Under the pieces are notes generated by a model, which was given only the letters and a program-made list of their open reading frames with translations, was not told where the DNA came from and did not search any database. From Prochilodus magdalenae (lineage: Eukaryota; Chordata; Actinopteri; Characiformes; Prochilodontidae), in assembly GCA_024036415.1 (NCBI GenBank), contig JAMWET010006551.1:57501-121500 (forward strand): a stretch of 64,000 nt of DNA. Reading direction: 5' to 3'. A program made the translations under genes and the position numbers. Below are positions 33,977 to 44,784 of this stretch, one piece after another; the first letter of the stretch is position 1; each line of letters begins with the position of its first letter.

Positions 33977-36900
33977 CTGCACATTTACCAGACAAAGATA
34001 TATGAGATATGATGAATAAAATGCAGAGCAATTCAAGTAAGAAAATATATATGTGCACATATATGTTCCACACAGCAAGATCAAAGGGCTATTAAAAAGT
34101 ATTCCTAAATTACATTAAGATAAAATAGTAACATTCAGTTACATAAATCAGCAATAAATCAATCATTGAAAATGCAAAAACGTTTGACAGACAAGTTAGA
34201 ATGGAGGTACACTCACAAAACATATAGTTTATACATTCAGCTTTACAGATTATCTACATACGCAATACTGTGCAAAAGTCAGAGACCACCGTTCATTTAT
34301 TTAAAGGGGAATTATGTTTGTGCCACCGCAGGGATAAGAGGGTGGACCCAGGCGCAGAGCGGAAAACCGTCTGAGCTGATGTAAAGGGTTATCTGGTTGT
34401 AAGCGGGTTTCCTGGATGTGGGTACTGTCAGATGTGTGGTGGGGTGATCTGTTTGGAGGGGAATGTAACAGGGTGGTCGAGGCAGGTTGTAAATGCATAG
34501 TGGCTTTATTTAAGTTTGTCCGGGAGACAGGGGTCAAAACACAGGTATCAACAAAGACATGTCCATAAATTGAGAGACGACAGCCAGGAACAAAGCAAGG
34601 GTCAAAACTCAGAATAAACACAAACTCTACAAAAAAAAAACACAGAACAGGTAAACACGGCTCAGACTCACGAGGGGAAACAGAGACTTCACTACAGGCA
34701 GGGCAAACAGAGGGGTCTGAATGGAAGTCCAAACCAGGTCCAGATTAGCTTCAGCTGTGGGAGAGGGTGGAGCCAGGGGGGGACAGGAAGAGCAGTGCAA
34801 TAACCTGAAGTAACCAGAGGGGGGCGTTGCTTGACATATGACCAGACAGACAGACCTGTTTTTGAAAACTTGTCTGAGGAGAGGAGTGGCGGATCATGTG
34901 CTACCGCGTGTCAGAGGGGGTTTTGTGAGGGGGAGGGTAAAAAAGGCACGAACTGTGGTGCGCTTACACAGGGGGGAATCTTTGTTAAAGAACAGAAACA
35001 AACAGGAAGTGGGTCTCTTTTCTGGGTCTCCTGGTTCCTCTTATTTTCTCGTTCAGTTTGACCCACGTGTCTTTTTATGCAGCAGGTGTCTTGCATCTTT
35101 TTTCTTCTGCTTTTAAAGCAGGTGCTGATTGGCTGGCTGATTGGCTGGCTGATTGATTGGCTGATTGATTGATTGATTGATTGATTGATTACCAACTACC
35201 CCTCTATGAAGGCATAGCAGTTAAAGGCTGCTTGGTGGGAGCTTATATAGCCGGTGCATCAGGTGCAGCTCGTTGGGTGATCAGCCAGGGGCATTCTGGG
35301 GGTTGGAGTTCCTGGCTGTAGTTACCCCAGGGAGGCGCCGTCGCTGCCGCCCTCTGCTGGCAGCAGGCAGCACCACCCGAACCCTTACAGTATATATGCA
35401 TAATAAGTATAATACCTATACCTCACTGAATCATACAGTGCCTGCTTTATATCATCAGAGTTTATAATAACTACTAGCTTCCCCGATAACAGCGCTACAG
35501 CCAGTATCGTCTCCTCTCTGATATTTCCTGATCGGAGTGGAAGCTCTGTGTTTTGGTCTGTGATCCCGCCCACTTCCATCCGGGGTTGCAAGATATGATA
35601 GAACTGTCAGGAAGACAAACCAGATCGACAGAGATGAAGTTCGATTCTACCCAACCTGAAAGGCCTCAGCACCCTGAGCAGATTAGATCCGTAGATTAGA
35701 CTACATATGGAGGGAGAGATTATGCAACAACCTGATTTTCCAAAAAGGGTTACAGAGAAAGGTACAGGGAACATGCAGCTGTAAACAACCGTGCAAGACC
35801 TGGCTGACCACCAACACTGGCCCCACCAGATACGCAGCACGCACAGCTTTCACCTTTCAGAGAGAGGAGAACATCAAGTTCCACATCCACAGGTGTCTCT
35901 GTCCATCGTTCCATGGATAAAAGAATGAAGGGATGAATGGATGAAGGAACAGTGTTGGTGTGTAGATAAAGGAATGAAGGGATGAAGGAACAGTGTTTGA
36001 TAGATAAAGGAATGAAGGGATGAAGGAACAGCGTTGGTGATGGATAAAGGAATGAGGGGATGAAGGAACAGTGTTGGTGATGGATAAAGGAATGAAGGAA
36101 CAGTGTTAGTGATAGATAAAGGAATGAAGGGTTGAAGGAACAGTGTTGGTGATGGATAAAGGAATGAAGGAACAGTGTTGGTGATGGATAAAGGAATGAA
36201 GGGATGAAGGAACAGTGTTGGTGATGGATAAAGGAATGAAGGGATGAAGGAACAGTGTTTGATAGATAAAGGAATGAAGGGATGAAGGAACAGCGTTGGT
36301 GATGGATAAAGGAATGAAGGGATGAAGGAACAGTGTTGGTGATGGATAAAGGAATGAAGGAACAGTGTTGGTGATGGATAAAGGAATGAAGGGATGAAGG
36401 AACAGTATTGTGATGGATAAAAGAATGAAGGGATGAAGGAAGAATGTTGGTGTGTAGATAAAGGAATGAAGGGATGAAGGAACAGTGTTGGTGGTGGATA
36501 AAGGAATGAAAGGATGAAGGAACAGTATTGGTGTGTAGATAAAGAAATGAAGGGATGAAGGAACAGTATTGGTGTGTAGATAAAGGAATGAAGGGATGAA
36601 GGAACAGTGTTGGTGGTGGATAAAGGAATGAAGGGATGAAGGAAGAATGTTGGTGTGTAGATAAAGGAATGAAGGGATGAAGGAAGAATGTTGGTGTATA
36701 GATAAAGGAATGAAGGGATGAAGGAACAGTGTTGGTGTGTAGATAAAGGAATGAGGGGATGAAGAAGAGACAGGCAGCTACAGACATGGGGTCTAACCAG
36801 CTGTTGGTTAAGCTGGTTAGCTTTAGCTAGCTAAGTTTCTCTGACTCTGAAACTGCGTGGGCGGGGCCAGAGACATCAGCCTTGTGATTGGTCAGGGGAA

Positions 36901-39900
36901 TGCTTACAGAGGAATTACCCAAGATTAGGACCGCCCAGTTTACAGGGAGTTTGCTGACAGCAAACTGACGGTGCACACTGTTTACCGGACCACCCCTTCC
37001 ACACAGCAACTCTACTCAGGCCTTACTGTATATACTGTACTGCTGATTGTATACGGCCATATTCACCTTGTTCTTGGGGCTGGGGGTGGTGTAACTGGAC
37101 TGTCCTTTACTAGGAGGTGGGGATTTCGTCTCGACAACGCTGTACACAGTAGTGTGCGCCTCCAGCGCGATGTGTGGTGTTCCAGTATCGGTGTTCTGTA
37201 AACATGAAGCCACATTCTCAGGTACTCTCTCACCATAGTGGCACAAACAGCTGCACCCAGAAGGAATCAACCCAGAGGAATCAGACTCGGTGGGGGGGTT
37301 GACATCGAGCTGTACATGTGACATAAGCAAGGACGGGCCTTAACGCTGTGTTCAACCAGACATACAGCATGGAGTGGTGTCCTCCACGAGCCATCCTGTT
37401 AGTGCAGCACCGTTGGCAGACGGCTGTCCTTAATACCAGGCCAGACTGTCCTGGAGAGACAGACTTCTGTATGTGTAGCTCAATAAATATTGATCATATC
37501 AGTCTAAATTTATCATCAGTTATTGATCCTGGTCACCTTTATCTTCCTTCCCAACACACCTGCACTCCCACACCTCCTTCTGGGGGCAGCTGTTCTTTAG
37601 ATGATGAGTGTATACACTGGATTTCATGCCACTATTCCCACATAACCAAATAAATGTATATATTTATATTTACTGAGAGCAGTGTCTGAATCTCTACAGG
37701 AATGAGAGTGATCCAGTCTTACCTCCACCTCTGCATAGACAGTGTCCTCCATCTGTATGACAACTATACAGATTTAAATGGACAAGGAGAAAATGAACAC
37801 AGATGATCAGTAACCATAGAAACAGTCAGACCCACTTTGTATAACCGCCATAGCCATTTACACTGAGGCACAGTCAGTGTTACATAAAGGAGTACAGGAG
37901 GGCCTTAACACACCCACTCCCACTCCAGCTGTGGGACCACAGCTCCTATGAGATCCACACCAGCTCATAGATTCCACCCTGTGCTGAAACCTGGCCCGCG
38001 TGTAACACCTTCACCAGCACCGGTAACAGCTGGGATTGGATCGGGCATGTACTGGACACGTTTCTTGATGTAGCCACATCAGTGTTCAGAAACTGAACAT
38101 CAATATATTGGTCAGTTGGGCCAGATTTGTTGGATGCCTTCCCTGGCATTATTCCGAGGAGAATTCCCTGTAGACTGGGATTTTAGCCACCGCTGGTAGA
38201 CCTGTACTTTCTGGAGCAGGATTCTGGCAGATTTGATTGACATTATTTTTAATTATGTTTCATCTTTTAATCCTGTTTATCAGATTTCAATAAAAACTGT
38301 ACTATGGAAGGATCCAGTTTTGAAAATGACATTTTGCTAGTAAAAATTTACTTTAAAACTTTTTAAAATTTTAATTTGTTTTTTAATAAATTATATAAAT
38401 TAAGAATTTTTCATTTTCCAATTCCATGTAATTGTGCAACCTTATTCACGAGACAAAGGCATAATAGGAAATAAAAAAAAAAAAAAAACAGTTTGCCATA
38501 GTAATAAAAAAAATATTATGTAGGTTTAATATTTGTGTTAAAAAAATTCCTCAGGTTAACTTCTATGTTGGTAAAAAAAATCCAGTCTACAGGGAATTCT
38601 CCTCGGAATCATGCCAGGGAAGGCATCCGCCAAATCTGGCCCAACTGACCAATATATTGATGTTCAGTTTCCGAACACTGATGTGGCTACATCCAGAAAC
38701 GTGTCCAGTACATGCCCGATCCAATCCCAGCTGTTACTGCAAGTACAATTCATTAAGATAAGAAAAATAAGACTATAATATTCCCAAAGGAAACTGCAGA
38801 AAAATAAATTGCCACTCAGTTGCGCTCTTCAAAGGCCCACAGGTCCCGTTTGCTCATGCTTATACTGTATATGAGCCCAGCAGGTGTCCCCAGTCAGCGC
38901 TGATTCGCACTGAGAACTAAAGAATAAAGAGTAAAGGTACTCTCCCACCAAGCTTGTCACATTCAATTAACAGCTGAATTAAAACTTTTAGCTTAATATA
39001 TCTCAAATTTTAATAGTATTTTTTTTCTTTTTATTCTATTTTTTTCATTGTATTTATTTGCTAGCCACTTGGTGTGGGTCTTTAATATGCATGAGGTCAT
39101 TTACATGTTGATTCTGATTGGCTGTTGCCCAGCCTACAGAGTTTTATGATGGTGTCCCAGTAAATCAGAAATGAATGATCTGGTACTGGTGGAAATTCAC
39201 TGGTCTATAGACAGACAATTATAACACCAGCAGTGTATCAGTGAATGTGGGACTTCATATCTCTCCATTCATCGTAGATTAGAGGCAGAAATCATTTTCA
39301 CTGTTGTGGGCTGGAGATTAGGGAACCAGCCTCGTGACTGGAGGGTCACTGGTTTGATTCTGACTGAAGTGGCTTTGAGCAAGGCACCTAACTCCCCACT
39401 GCTTCCTGGGATAAGGCTGCCCACCACCCAGGGCAAGGGTAGTTACTGGCCCCTTTGTATTCCTTACAAGTACAGGACAGGATGCAATGTCTGGTAGAGT
39501 CGGGACATTTTGCTGGTCCCCACTTTATCACATTGTTTTCACTGCATATCTAATAATGCAGAAAATTTGCCCTTTGAATACTGAGGTTAATGTTAATGTT
39601 AAGGTTAGGTTCAGGGGTAGATGTGGTGTTCATTTGGTACAGTAATACAAAGATCAATAGAACTCTATGGAGGACCTCACAAGTATAGTAAGACAAACAT
39701 GTGCGTGTGTGTGTGTTGCTTCACGGATGGGTATATGGCAAACAAATTCCCCTGTGTGCAAACACGATTAGCACTCGGTTCTAATCCTGGAATTATCCCT
39801 CTCCCACAGTAATCTATAATGCTTGTCTCCGCTAATGTCTTCGCTAAGGAAAGTAAGGACGAGGTCTTCGATTATGCATGTATGATAACAATCTTGGTGG

Positions 39901-42900
39901 TGAACTAACAGTGGCAAACACTAGGCCGGGTGCCGACCTGATAAAGCCAGTGCAGACGCATTAGGTCGTTATCAGGGTTACTGGGTGGAGGAAAACAAGA
40001 CCCCCCTCAAACTGAGGGGGTAGTTGGCATGTTGCCCATTTCCTAAGCCATTTCAGCCACGCTGAGTTTCGGTGACCAGCTGTACTAACTCTCCAGTCAG
40101 CAGTAACACCAGTTTAGCGACTGACTGACTAACACACTCTGTGACTGAGTTTATAATTCAGGGATATTAATAATCATTAATAATCACACTGAACACGCAT
40201 CAGAAGTAAACAGCCCATACCTGTCGATTTCTTCGGCTGAAGACATGAACGAATAAAGACCGCTATCAGAGTGATGATGATGATGATGATGACTATGGCA
40301 CCCCCACCAAGCAGCAGCCAGTATAGGAGTGGGCTGGTTCCTCCTAATGGGGGAGGGAGAGTTACTCGATTCGTTGGTCTTACAGGTACAGAGCAGGCTA
40401 CATACCAGGATGTGTCTGTCTGTGTACACACCTTCACCTCCATCAGCACAGAGTCGTTCAAGTTCTACCGTCTCCAGAACAGCCTCCTTCCAGCTAACTG
40501 GGTTGCTGTGGTTACAGATGATGGAGCTGCCATTGATGGACAGGGAAAGGGTGATGCCTCCAGGTGATGCCACTTCCTTCTCCTCGCAGGTTTCATTAGA
40601 GCAGCTGGAGCTGATAGAGAGGTCATGACCTTTACAGGTGAGATTGATGTTGCAGGTGTCGTTGCTCAGCTCGTCAAGGGCAGGAGTCAGAACCGGAGCA
40701 TCCACTGCATCTGAGAGACACAGATACATAAACACTGACTTACCAAAGGTCATGTGACATCAGTATGTAGGTTGATTATGAGGTGGCGTTTACCTCAGGG
40801 GACGGCTGGGGACGTGTTGTGAGGTGGTAGCTTGTGAGTGAGGTTCAACACTGGCCAAAGTGCTCATGGCAAGGTGAACTATCAGAGTTAGAACAAGGCA
40901 TGATGGTGGGTGCCAGGCGGAGTTGTGTGGGCATTAAACCCATACCCACAGGTGCTTAACGACGGTGACTGGCTGAGCGCCACTATAACAATGGCGACTC
41001 ATCAGAGCACCAATGTTAACACCACCACACCAAACACAGCGCCTCACCTGGGCTTGTTAAGATTACTAACTGGAACCTAGAGGGTCTAGAAGGCTGGTGG
41101 TGGTTCCAGATTGGGTGTGGGGTGTGTTCTCATGGCATGGGTTTGGTCCACTGGTCTGTGTAAACACGGCATTGACCGGTGTCCCCACCATGTGGCCCAG
41201 ATTGGTGACCATTTGCAGCCCATCATGGACTTCATGTACCTGACAATGATGGGATCTTCCAGCAGGATAATGCTCTATGCCACTGTGCCAGTCGAGGCAT
41301 TCCGCTATCATGCCTCGTTCAAAACCCGAAAGTGCCCACTTATCCATGTGGAAGGCACTCTTAATAGATTTGTGTATGAACCAATTCTTGTGGATCCCAG
41401 CCTGCCTAGCTGCTGTCCATGCTGCACATGGTGGCTAATCTGGATATTAGCAGGTGGTCATAATAATGTGACTCCACTGTGTATGCACAATAGAATTATG
41501 TTTAATTAAAAAAATCAAAAGAGAACTGGATTTTTATCTTAGTAGGTGATATATTATGGGTTATTAGATGGTTGTTCGATCATGTTCTACTGTATCAGTG
41601 GTCACAGGACGCTGTTAGCTGGACGGGTTTGGTTGGTGGGCACATGTTTTTGGAGGTGATGGCAGTGTGTAGATTGAGTAGCCACTCCCATTTCTCATTC
41701 CATCTGAATCGAGAAGATCTGATCCTGTCCCGATAGGCCTTTAGAGAGTAACAGTGTTGTAATGAGCTGTGAGGTTACCTAATAACCAGTACCGAGTAAA
41801 GTAATCCTAGTACAGTTTACTATGGGCCACCAACACTGATTATACCGTGTCCTTTGATTTTTGATCACTAGTGAATCTTAAAGTGATCGGTTGTCACTGG
41901 TTAATAAGACCTTATATATCCGCAGGCTGTGCTATAGTACTGTATGAAGACTGATAACAGCAGTGTTGGGTACTGAGTTGGACTGAGTTGTGTGTGTCAG
42001 GACTTACCTAACACAGTGAGACTGTGCTTAGCAACAACTGTGTTCTTGGCATAAGACGCTCCCGCTTCATACAGTCCACTATCATTCTTCTGTAGGTTCT
42101 TCAGGGTCAGACTGTAGGTTCTGTTATTAAACTCCACTCTGTCCATATAACCAGCACACGGTTTCAACAGTGTAGGTTCATTATAATATTTCACAACATA
42201 TTTTTCTTTAAACTTCCAGAATAGTTGATCAAACTCCGGTACAGGACCCTGAATGTCCAGTTGAATGGAATCGCCAACCAGTCCAAACACATCACTGGAC
42301 ACTGTAGAGAGAGGACGAGGTCATTAGGTTATGTTCGGAGTCTTTGAGTATGTAGTATATACACACACCGATCTGCCATAACATTAAAACCATCTCCTTG
42401 TATCTACACTCACTCTGAAGGTGTACAGGTCCAGACTGTAGTCCATCTGTTTCACTGTGTACTGTATTACCCTGTTCTTCAATGGTCAGGACCCCCACAG
42501 GACCACCACAAAGCAGGTAGTATGTAGGTGGTGGATCATTCTCAGCACTGCAGGGACACTGGTGGTGTGTTACAAACTGTGGTGTCACTGGCTGGACTTA
42601 GCATTGCTGCAGGACAACTAAGTGTCACTACTGGACTTAAAGTGTCCTGTGGGGCAGCGTCCTGTGGGGCAGCGTCCTGTGGGGCGGCGTCCTGTGGGCA
42701 GCGTCCTGTGGGGCAGCGTCCTGTGGGCAGCGTCCTGTGGGCAGCGTCCTGTGCCCACCAATTTAGGACTAGAGGATGACCAACACTGCACTGTGCAGCA
42801 GCAGATGAGCTATCGTCTCTGACTGTCCATCTACAAGGTGGACCAGCAAGGTAGGAGTGTCTAATAGAGTGGACAGTGAGGGGACACAGTGTCTAAACAC

Positions 42901-44405
42901 TCCAGCAGCACTGCTGTGTCTGATCCACTCACACCAGCACCACCCACACTAACACACCACCACCACGTCAGTGTCACTGCAGTGCTGAGAATGATCCACC
43001 ACCCACATAGTACCTGCTCTGTGGTGGTCCTGTGGGGGTCCTGACCATTGAAGAACAGGGTAATACAGTACACAGAGAAACAGATGGACTACAGTCTGGA
43101 CCTGTACACCTACAGAGTGTCCTGTATGGTCAGTGGAGCTGGACAATGAGTACAGATACAAGGAGGTGGTTTTAATGTTATGACAGATGAATGTATAGTA
43201 CAGTTACAAATGTCAAAGTTGAGAATACTCAAAAACCCACAATGCACACGGTACGGTGATAATAGACATTATTGTCCCACAATGCAATGGGAAACTGAAA
43301 TGGGGTGGAGCTTCTTATGTCAGGGAAATGTTTTAAAAAATGGTGGATGGTGATGCGATGGCAGCTGTGGTGGTGGTGGGACCAGATATGTGTATAAATG
43401 TGTTTATTTGTTTGCGTTCTGAAAGCAAAGCAGCCTGTCAGAGTCCAGCTCAGTATAGCGTATAAGCTTCATCACTTCCTGTTAGCCTGGTGTAGTACGC
43501 TAATATGTTGTGTGTACTAGCCTGCAGAACTCATACTATTACTATTAGTACCTAGTCCATACTGTGTAGCGTTTGTGTTTAGTACACAATTAAGAACCAT
43601 CAAACGCATAAACTTAAGAAAGTAAACATTAATAATTAAGTAATTTGGTTAAAATGTGGAATTCTGGGAGTACTGTAGGGCACATAGGACCTAAGCACAA
43701 CTGTTCTAAATGTGTTTTCAACTGTACAGCACAGAGAAACCAGTGGAGCAGAGACCTGGTCATCGTTACAAGAGTCCATGAGACCCTCATGACCTATATA
43801 ATAATATGACCTATAGATAAACAACTAAAAATAATAAAATGTTCAGTTACTGTATAAAGAAGAACATCCTGCAGCTATTTTAATAAAGTTAACATGACTA
43901 TTATATTCACCGTCAGAATTAAAAGGTACTCGGCAGGTACGTTACTCATTCATCAAGGTGTACACTATGCAAATGTACCTTCAGAGCTGCAACAGATCTA
44001 ATTTCATATCCTCAATAAGCTGTTTCCATATGTGTAGCTCTTTATCACTCTAGTATTTCATAATAAAGCATTTACCTATAAAGCCTGGAGACGAGAGAGT
44101 GTGTGTGGTACCCAACTAAAGGAACAGAAGGTTTCATCTCAGTGAGACCTTACTACCCATACATCTGTCCGTCCTGTCCTACAGACTCAACCCTAGTCTT
44201 AACTATGACCATAGCCAGGTGAGGTGATGGTGATCAGTGCTAATTTGTTTATCTATGATGTGAAATTGATTAAGATGATTACTGAATATGATACAGCTGA
44301 ACCTCTACCATGGAGCAGGCGGAAACACAGAAGTGTAGAAATGTCCTTACCTGAAATCGAGACCAGGCTGACGAGAAGACAAACCAGCTGTTCTACCACC
44401 GCCAT
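33929..44405 (-). CDS. Gene C: SLAM/CD2-family-like receptor with switch-motif tail (most complete copy)
   Basis: Seven exons fit together in phase: signal 44351-44405, V 42008-42301, C2 40432-40710, transmembrane 40221-40343, tail 37723-37763, tail 37067-37195, tail 33929-33976. Their summed length is 969 bp (323 codons), about the size of known SLAM-family receptors. The tail holds two TxYxxV motifs, the ITSM consensus that in mammalian SLAM receptors recruits SAP/EAT-2-type SH2 adaptors and phosphatases, and a third YxxL. Seen directly: frames, phases and motifs. Family knowledge: the role of ITSMs. Inference: that all seven exons are one transcript. The last exon with the stop codon was not found. 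The 3.1-kb intron before the last seen exon carries minisatellite and Tc1 sequence. Confidence 0.78.
34080..35120. other. No gene recognised
   Basis: 34400-34800 holds interspersed-repeat-like DNA (for example GGGTCAAAACACAGGTATCA, GGAACAAAGCAAGGGTCAAA) related in style to the repeat at 57180-57730. No receptor exon seen. Confidence 0.35.
35120..35195. repeat. (TGAT/TGGC)n simple repeat
   Basis: GATTGGCTGGCTGATTGGCT followed by about nine GATT units. Confidence 0.9.
35917..36770. repeat. ~40-bp minisatellite (GGATGAAGGAACAGTGTTGG)
   Basis: About 22 units built of GGATGAAGGAACAGTGTTGG plus TG(A/T)TGGATAAAGGAATGAAG, with units of about 30 to 42 bp due to loss of GGGATGAAGG or change of the GTGTGTAGATAAA block. 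The minus strand is open across the array because unit lengths are mostly multiples of 3, giving a Ser/Phe/Pro-rich pseudo-protein with no known domain. Confidence 0.95.
37067..37195 (-). CDS. Gene C exon 6: cytoplasmic exon with ITSM (TVYSVV)
   Basis: A 129-bp phase 0-0 exon (acceptor CATGTTTACAG, donor GTGAAT) encoding 43 residues that start NTDTGTPHIALEAHTTVYSV and end SPKNK. T-V-Y-S-V-V is a second TxYxxV switch motif. A proline/serine-rich linker (SPPPSKGQSSYTTPSP) follows. If the donor is skipped, the frame continues 16 residues (VNMAVYNQQYSIYSKA) to a stop, which would give an alternative tail end. Phase 0 entry fits the phase 0 exit of the previous exon, 0.5 kb upstream. Confidence 0.72.
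37250..37600 (+). mobile_element. Tc1-type element copy, deleted to termini
   Basis: GCTGCACCCAGAAGGAATCA on the left, and on the right AGACAGACTTCTGTATGTGT followed by CTCAATAAATATTGATCATA through CACACCTCCTTCTGGGGGCA, the terminus of the family at 18590-20305. No transposase remains. It lies in gene C intron 5, between the two ITSM exons. Confidence 0.8.
37723..37763 (-). CDS. Gene C exon 5: cytoplasmic exon with ITSM (TVYAEV)
   Basis: A 41-bp exon with a good pyrimidine tract ending CTGTATAG and a GTAAGA donor. Entering in phase 1 from the transmembrane exon and leaving in phase 0, it encodes VVIQMEDTVYAEVE. T-V-Y-A-E-V fits the immunoreceptor tyrosine switch consensus TxYxx(V/I) exactly. 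It is too short to notice as an open frame; the phase match on both sides and the motif are the evidence. Lies 2.5 kb downstream of the membrane exon. Confidence 0.72.
38023..38737. repeat. Inverted repeat with ~162-bp arms
   Basis: GTAACAGCTGGGATTGGATC at 38023 and its reverse complement ending at 38737. The arms run to ACAGGGAATT-type inner ends at 38184 and 38576, separated by about 390 bp of AT-rich spacer. Likely a foldback or MITE in gene C intron 4. Inner end contains GATGCCTTCCCTGGCATTAT, also similar to 30587 (GATGCCTTCCCTGGTGTTTC). Confidence 0.8.
39305..39480 (+). mobile_element. tRNA-derived SINE
   Basis: GGGCTGGAGATTAGGGAACC followed by GGTCACTGGTTTGATTCTGA, where GGTTTGATTCT fits the RNA polymerase III box B, then TTTGAGCAAGGCACCTAACT, a conserved body of a common fish SINE type. 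A second piece lies at 56035-56125. Confidence 0.6.
39497..39775. mobile_element. Non-autonomous DNA repeat (CGGGACATTTTGCTGGTCCC type)
   Basis: Shares GGACCTCACAAGTATAGTAA and AGACAAACATGTGCGTGTGT with GGTCCTCATAAGTATAAAAA and AGACAAACGTGTATGTGTGT at 56246-56290, so the two are copies of one interspersed family. No coding content. Confidence 0.6.
40221..40343 (-). CDS. Gene C exon 4: transmembrane segment
   Basis: A 123-bp phase 1-1 exon between acceptor CCCCCATTAG and donor GTATGG. It encodes a stalk GGTSP, the span LLYWLLLGGGAIVIIIIIIT, then LIAVFI, and a basic anchor RSCLQPKKST. The run of isoleucines comes from an ATC/ATG-rich stretch that reads as a short trinucleotide repeat on the plus strand (40275-40290), so its length may vary between individuals. 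If the donor were not used, the frame would run 15 more residues and stop. Confidence 0.87.
40432..40710 (-). CDS. Gene C exon 3: C2-type Ig domain
   Basis: A 279-bp phase 1-1 exon with acceptor GTGTCTCTCAG and donor GTGTGTAC. Its 93 residues start DAVDAPVLTPALDELSNDTC and hold six cysteines (NDTC, NLTC, SSSC, NETC, SIIC, ERLC), consistent with the two-disulfide C2 domain of SLAM-family receptors. Five sequons (NDT, NLT, NET, NGS, NHS) predict heavy glycosylation. The order PVL..L.NDTCNINLTC followed by CNHSNPVSW is the family signature that made me choose SLAM/CD2 over other Ig receptors. An alternative donor (GTGAAG) lies 6 bp inside, but the damaged gene A copies support the outer one. Confidence 0.92.
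40850..41490 (+). mobile_element. Tc1/mariner-type transposase fragment in gene C intron 2
   Basis: Plus-strand frames include GIFQQDNALCHCAS near 41250, matching the QQDNA-xH signature around the second catalytic residue of Tc1-type transposases, and upstream HLQPIMDFMYL. It ends near 41470 with GGTGGTCATAATAATGTGAC, a terminus type common in fish. Frames broken. Confidence 0.65.
42008..42301 (-). CDS. Gene C exon 2: V-type Ig domain
   Basis: A 294-bp phase 1-1 exon (acceptor CTCTCTACAG, donor GTAAGT). V-set strands read GDSIQLDIQ, QLFWKFKEK, DRVEFNNRTYSLTLKNLQ and DSGLYEAG, ending HSLTVLG. Canonical disulfide cysteines are absent; one unpaired cysteine sits in KPCAGYMD, between the C'' and D strands. 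One sequon (NRT). The 3'-flanking intron in this direction leads to the C2 exon 1.3 kb away, with a Tc1-type transposase fragment in between. Confidence 0.9.
42361..43194. mobile_element. Long-TIR MITE in gene C intron 1
   Basis: Left arm ACCGATCTGCCATAACATTA through GTACAGGTCCAGACTGTAGT to about 42570; right arm is its reverse complement from about 42950 to TTTTAATGTTATGACAGATG at 43194. Arms about 240 bp. The middle (42645-42752) is a 14-15-bp tandem repeat GCGTCCTGTGGGGCA. A lone right arm is at 24090-24410. Confidence 0.85.
42645..42752. repeat. 15-bp tandem repeat (GTCCTGTGGGGCAGC)
   Basis: Seven units of 14-15 bp inside the MITE. Confidence 0.92.
44351..44405 (-). CDS. Gene C exon 1: signal peptide
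   Basis: ATG at 44405 opens MAVVEQLVCLLVSLVSIS, followed by a phase-1 GTAAGG donor. Same 55-bp length and end as the gene A exon, with which it also shares the upstream flank (TGTGAGGAAGT; GAGGAAGT at 44411-44418). The hydrophobic core QLVCLLVSLV is typical of a cleaved signal. Confidence 0.8.
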
Positions 44406-44450
44406 TGTGTGAGGAAGTTTCTAAACCAAGGAAGTCTGCTCACTCAGGTT
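44406..44450. promoter_or_regulatory. Proximal 5' flank of gene C with ETS-type sites
   Basis: TGTGAGGAAGTTTCTAAACC and AAGGAAGTCTGC follow the start codon on the upstream side, mirroring the gene A flank. Two GGAAGT cores occur within 35 bp. This sequence could equally be 5' untranslated exon. Confidence 0.38.
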
Positions 44451-44784
44451 AAACCCCCATACCTAACCAAGAGCTGACAGGACAGGAAAACGAGAGGAAG
44501 AAGCTGTCACAGACATTAAATACTATAATTTAACTGCAAAATATGCATTATTTTCAGAAATGAATTAGTATACTGTCATGCTGAAGCTGAGAATGCACTG
44601 CAGACATGCATTATTTAGCTCTGAGGAACAGAAATCAGAAACAGAAATGTACAGGCTCAGCTGGAGTATCTTTCCTTAATAAACAAAAGTGTATGATGTT
44701 ACATATGGTATTTATTAGACAGTAAAAGAAGGCGTTGTCTTAGACTCTGAGCTCTCTGTTATCCAACATGTCAACGCAGATTTT

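Noticed and set aside
35750..36787. 345-residue minus-strand open frame
   Set aside because: It is the translation of the ~40-bp minisatellite and has no domain or supporting splice context.
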